A stretch of DNA of 35,603 nt from Caloranaerobacter ferrireducens (lineage in GTDB: Bacteria > Bacillota > Clostridia > Tissierellales > Thermohalobacteraceae): positions 1 to 35,603 of the forward strand of contig NZ_MDJR01000011.1 of NCBI RefSeq assembly GCF_001730685.1, given 5' to 3'. Every line of letters begins with the position of its first letter. Position 1 is the first letter of the stretch. Shown piece after piece: positions 33,623-35,603 of this stretch. Position numbers and translations under genes: made by a program. The notes beneath the pieces were generated by a model that had not been told where the DNA came from, ran no database searches, and saw only the letters and a list, made by a program, of their open reading frames with translations.

Positions 33623-34852
33623 CTACTGATCAACTGTATCATTTGTATTTTTCTCAAAACCTGCTCCTGTATATCTATTACTTGCATTCCAGAATATCCA
33701 TTCTTCAAGACCTGCATCATATACTGCTTTTATTTGAGCTCTTATTTGTTCAGGTCCATAATTAATATAATGTTCTCCATAAAGATTTTTCAACCAAGGT
33801 GCAGAAAAATCTTGTAACCAAGGTCTTATAATAGCCTTTGCTTCTTCTGTTTTTATATTATCTATTCTTGCCTTAGCTCTAGATAAACTTGTATAAACTA
33901 TTTTATATGGTTCAGAATCTGGATAAGCAACTCCATAAGAACCAAGAGCATAATGAGACGGATAAACCATTGGGCATAATATATCTGCACTAGTAGCTAG
34001 AGTTTCTAAATGCTGCCCTATTCTCATATCATCTTTTGCTGTTGTAACTAACCCAAAAATATCTGCAGAAACATATACTCCTTTAGGTTCTAATCTTTCT
34101 TTTGCATATTTTAGAAATTCAGCAATTATTTCAGCTTTTGTCTTTCCAATGCTCTCTTCTCCATAGTCTATAATAGACCTATTGCCATCAGTAGGAAACC
34201 TTACATAATCAAATTGTATTTCCTTAAATCCCATTAAAGCAGCTTCCTCAGCTATCTTTATAGGATACTCCCAAGCCTCGCGATTATATGGATTTAACCA
34301 TGCATTTCCGCTATTATCTCTCCATACTTTTCCATTTTTTGTCTTAATAGCTAAATCTGGTCTCTTTGTACCAGCAAGTCTATCTTTAAAAGTAACTATT
34401 CTTGCAATTGGATAAATATTATTTTCTCTCAATATAGACATTTTTTCATAAAAATTATCTACCTTAACCTGCTTGTCCGCTCCAATTTCATTAACCATAT
34501 CCACATTAGATTTATATGTTAAACGCCCTAAATCATCTTTTACATCTATAACCATTGCATTTAATTCTGTTGTTTTTACTAAATCTAAAAGTTTATAGAA
34601 TCTTTTATCATAAGCCAAAGTATTGCCTGTTAAATATATTCCTTTCACTTTAATTTTTTCTTTATATACTCCCCAATTTGTAGCTGGCTGAACTAAATAA
34701 TTTATATATTCCAGTTCTAGATTAGCAGACATTTTTTCAATCTCAGGTTTTCCCTCATCAGCATAATAGACGGAAACAAAATTAAAGAAAAACACAACAA
34801 AAACCATTAACACAACTGTTATTAATACTAGTGACTTTTTTCTTACTATCAT
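33623..34852 (-). CDS. Putative glycoside hydrolase, DUF4015 family, exported
   Basis: 409 residues from the ATG at 34852 (AAAGGTG six bases upstream); an in-frame TTG six codons earlier lies in the ribosome-binding site. An N-terminal membrane anchor or signal (about 8-28) precedes a TIM-barrel-like domain. Family hallmarks include GIYLTGNTLAYDKRFYKLL, AMVIDVKDDLGRLTY, the catalytic-type FDYVRFPTDG and WNASNRYT near the C-terminus. This family is related to alpha-amylase-like glycosidases, but the substrate is unknown; a cell-wall or exopolysaccharide polymer is plausible. It lies 54 bp after the thioredoxin-like gene on the same strand, with a hairpin between. Confidence 0.85.
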   Translation of the reverse strand: MIVRKKSLVLITVVLMVFVVFFFNFVSVYYADEGKPEIEKMSANLELEYINYLVQPATNWGVYKEKIKVKGIYLTGNTLAYDKRFYKLLDLVKTTELNAMVIDVKDDLGRLTYKSNVDMVNEIGADKQVKVDNFYEKMSILRENNIYPIARIVTFKDRLAGTKRPDLAIKTKNGKVWRDNSGNAWLNPYNREAWEYPIKIAEEAALMGFKEIQFDYVRFPTDGNRSIIDYGEESIGKTKAEIIAEFLKYAKERLEPKGVYVSADIFGLVTTAKDDMRIGQHLETLATSADILCPMVYPSHYALGSYGVAYPDSEPYKIVYTSLSRAKARIDNIKTEEAKAIIRPWLQDFSAPWLKNLYGEHYINYGPEQIRAQIKAVYDAGLEEWIFWNASNRYTGAGFEKNTNDTVDQ

Positions 34853-34899
34853 CCTTTTCACCTTTCCCAAATTATTTATCTTTATGTACTCATAAATAA

Positions 34900-34917
34900 A
34901 GGAGTCTACTGACTCCT
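34900..34917 (-). terminator. Hairpin at the thioredoxin-like stop codon
   Basis: AGGAGTC (34900-34906) and GACTCCT (34911-34917) form a 7-bp stem with a 4-nt loop over the stop codon, followed on the minus strand by TTATTTAT. Likely a terminator or partial one. Confidence 0.7.
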
Positions 34918-35418
34918 CAACAGTATTTCTAATATATCCTTTAATGTCTCTTCGGCATATTCCCCTTTTCTATATTTCCTCATAGCAACTATTATATTAG
35001 GCTGATTACCTTTAGATATAATATCTTTTATCTTCTTTGGGTGTTCAACAAAACTACCAAGTTCTTTAAAATTCTCATCAAAAAATACAAAAGTAGGTAT
35101 CTTCACTCTATCTTCTTCACTATATTTAATAAAAAAGTCTTCATTGCCATCTTTTTCTACTATCGAAATATCAATATTATCATTATATTGTCTTATTTTT
35201 TCTAAAACAGGTACATTTATCATACAATCTGGACACCATATCTCAGCACAAACAAGAACTTTTATTTTTTTATCAATGCTCTTTACTTTATTTATTAAAT
35301 CATCATTTAATTTTATTTTATTTAGAATTTCCAAAGTTTTCTCTCTATAAGTATCTTTATCTTTATTTACAAACTCATCAAATGAAACACCTTTGTCATA
35401 AAGACAACTTGCATCCAT
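34906..35418 (-). CDS. Thioredoxin-family protein with WCPDC motif
   Basis: 170 residues with no signal peptide visible. The active-site motif is WCPDC, with W61, C62 and C65. The flanking VLVCAEI strand and the later KIPTFVFFD strand-proline segment (the cis-Pro position) are those of a thioredoxin fold. The N-terminal 50 residues are a charged helical extension. The middle residues PD are unlike the GP of classical thioredoxin, so redox behaviour may differ. The family is often annotated only as thioredoxin-like. The ATG follows GGGGG by seven bases. Between this gene and the rRNA end (35419-35587) I see only AT-rich sequence and no gene. Confidence 0.85.
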   Translation of the reverse strand: MDASCLYDKGVSFDEFVNKDKDTYREKTLEILNKIKLNDDLINKVKSIDKKIKVLVCAEIWCPDCMINVPVLEKIRQYNDNIDISIVEKDGNEDFFIKYSEEDRVKIPTFVFFDENFKELGSFVEHPKKIKDIISKGNQPNIIVAMRKYRKGEYAEETLKDILEILLRSQ

Positions 35419-35587
35419 CTATATACCCCCACCTTATATAATTAAACAGAAGAAATAATGATAATTTTATATTTTCAAATGAAGATTTTATTATTAATTT
35501 TATTTGGTGATATACAAAATTATAATATATATTTTAATTAATTACAACTTGTATTAAGTGGTAGGTTTTTTTCAAAAAATAAAAAAA

Positions 35588-35603
35588 TCCGGCAACGACC
35601 TAC
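35588..35603 (-). rRNA. 3' end of a 5S rRNA gene (partial)
   Basis: The minus strand reads GTAGGTCGTTGCCGGA at the window edge, followed by a run of T. This matches the usual 3' end of bacterial 5S rRNA (GTAGGTxGTTGCCGG) before its terminator. Only 16 bases are visible. An rRNA operon transcribed leftwards would lie to the right. Confidence 0.6.

Overview
The window looks like chromosomal core DNA of a low-GC, AT-rich, endospore-forming Firmicute of the class Clostridia (a Tissierellales-like lineage is my guess). The basis is the sporulation sigma factor SigH, ctsR-mcsA-mcsB-clpC, DisA, T-box leaders, strong purine-rich ribosome-binding sites, frequent TTG/GTG starts and a B12-dependent ribonucleotide reductase. 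Gene order matches the Bacillus/Clostridium 'yac' neighbourhood, read almost entirely on the minus strand. I could not place the species.

Layout from the left, with minus-strand transcription running right to left: the first codons of tuf, tRNA-Thr(GGU) and sigH; then ribosome and RNA genes rae1/yacP, rlmB and mrnC with thyX; then cysS and cysE under a cysteine T-box; gltX; a DUF1002 exported protein with a 41-residue membrane peptide; a plus-strand DUF881 gene and a 39-codon ORF; proS under a proline T-box; a NatAB-like ABC exporter behind ispD-ispF; a PIN-TRAM protein and a CarD-like regulator; a plus-strand cysteine-containing hypothetical gene; disA-radA; and the clpC-mcsB-mcsA-ctsR stress operon behind a CtsR operator. 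Right of 25 kb the window is less uniform: two small unknown genes, an EF-G paralogue, plus-strand hisC, an aminoglycoside-phosphotransferase-like gene, nrdJ behind two NrdR-like boxes, a DUF4015 glycosidase-like exported protein, a thioredoxin-fold protein, and at the edge what looks like the 3' end of a 5S rRNA gene.

Functional themes: translation supply (three aminoacyl-tRNA synthetases, two under amino-acid-sensing T-boxes), rRNA maturation and ribosome-linked RNA decay, dNTP/thymidylate supply (NrdJ plus ThyX), isoprenoid precursors (IspD/IspF), protein quality control (ClpC/McsAB/CtsR) and DNA-integrity signalling (DisA/RadA).

The most unusual object is a roughly 410-bp non-coding element at 25063-25475. 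It has hairpin-tipped inverted ends, nested perfect stems and a compact two-hairpin RNA-like core with GGA-containing loops. Related shorter pieces lie at 7628-7716, 28393-28535 and 29768-29845. One pair of stems differs between copies by a compensatory change, and one copy supplies the stop codon and last codons of the DUF1002 gene. It looks like a non-autonomous dispersed element (MITE-like) that I do not recognise as a described family.
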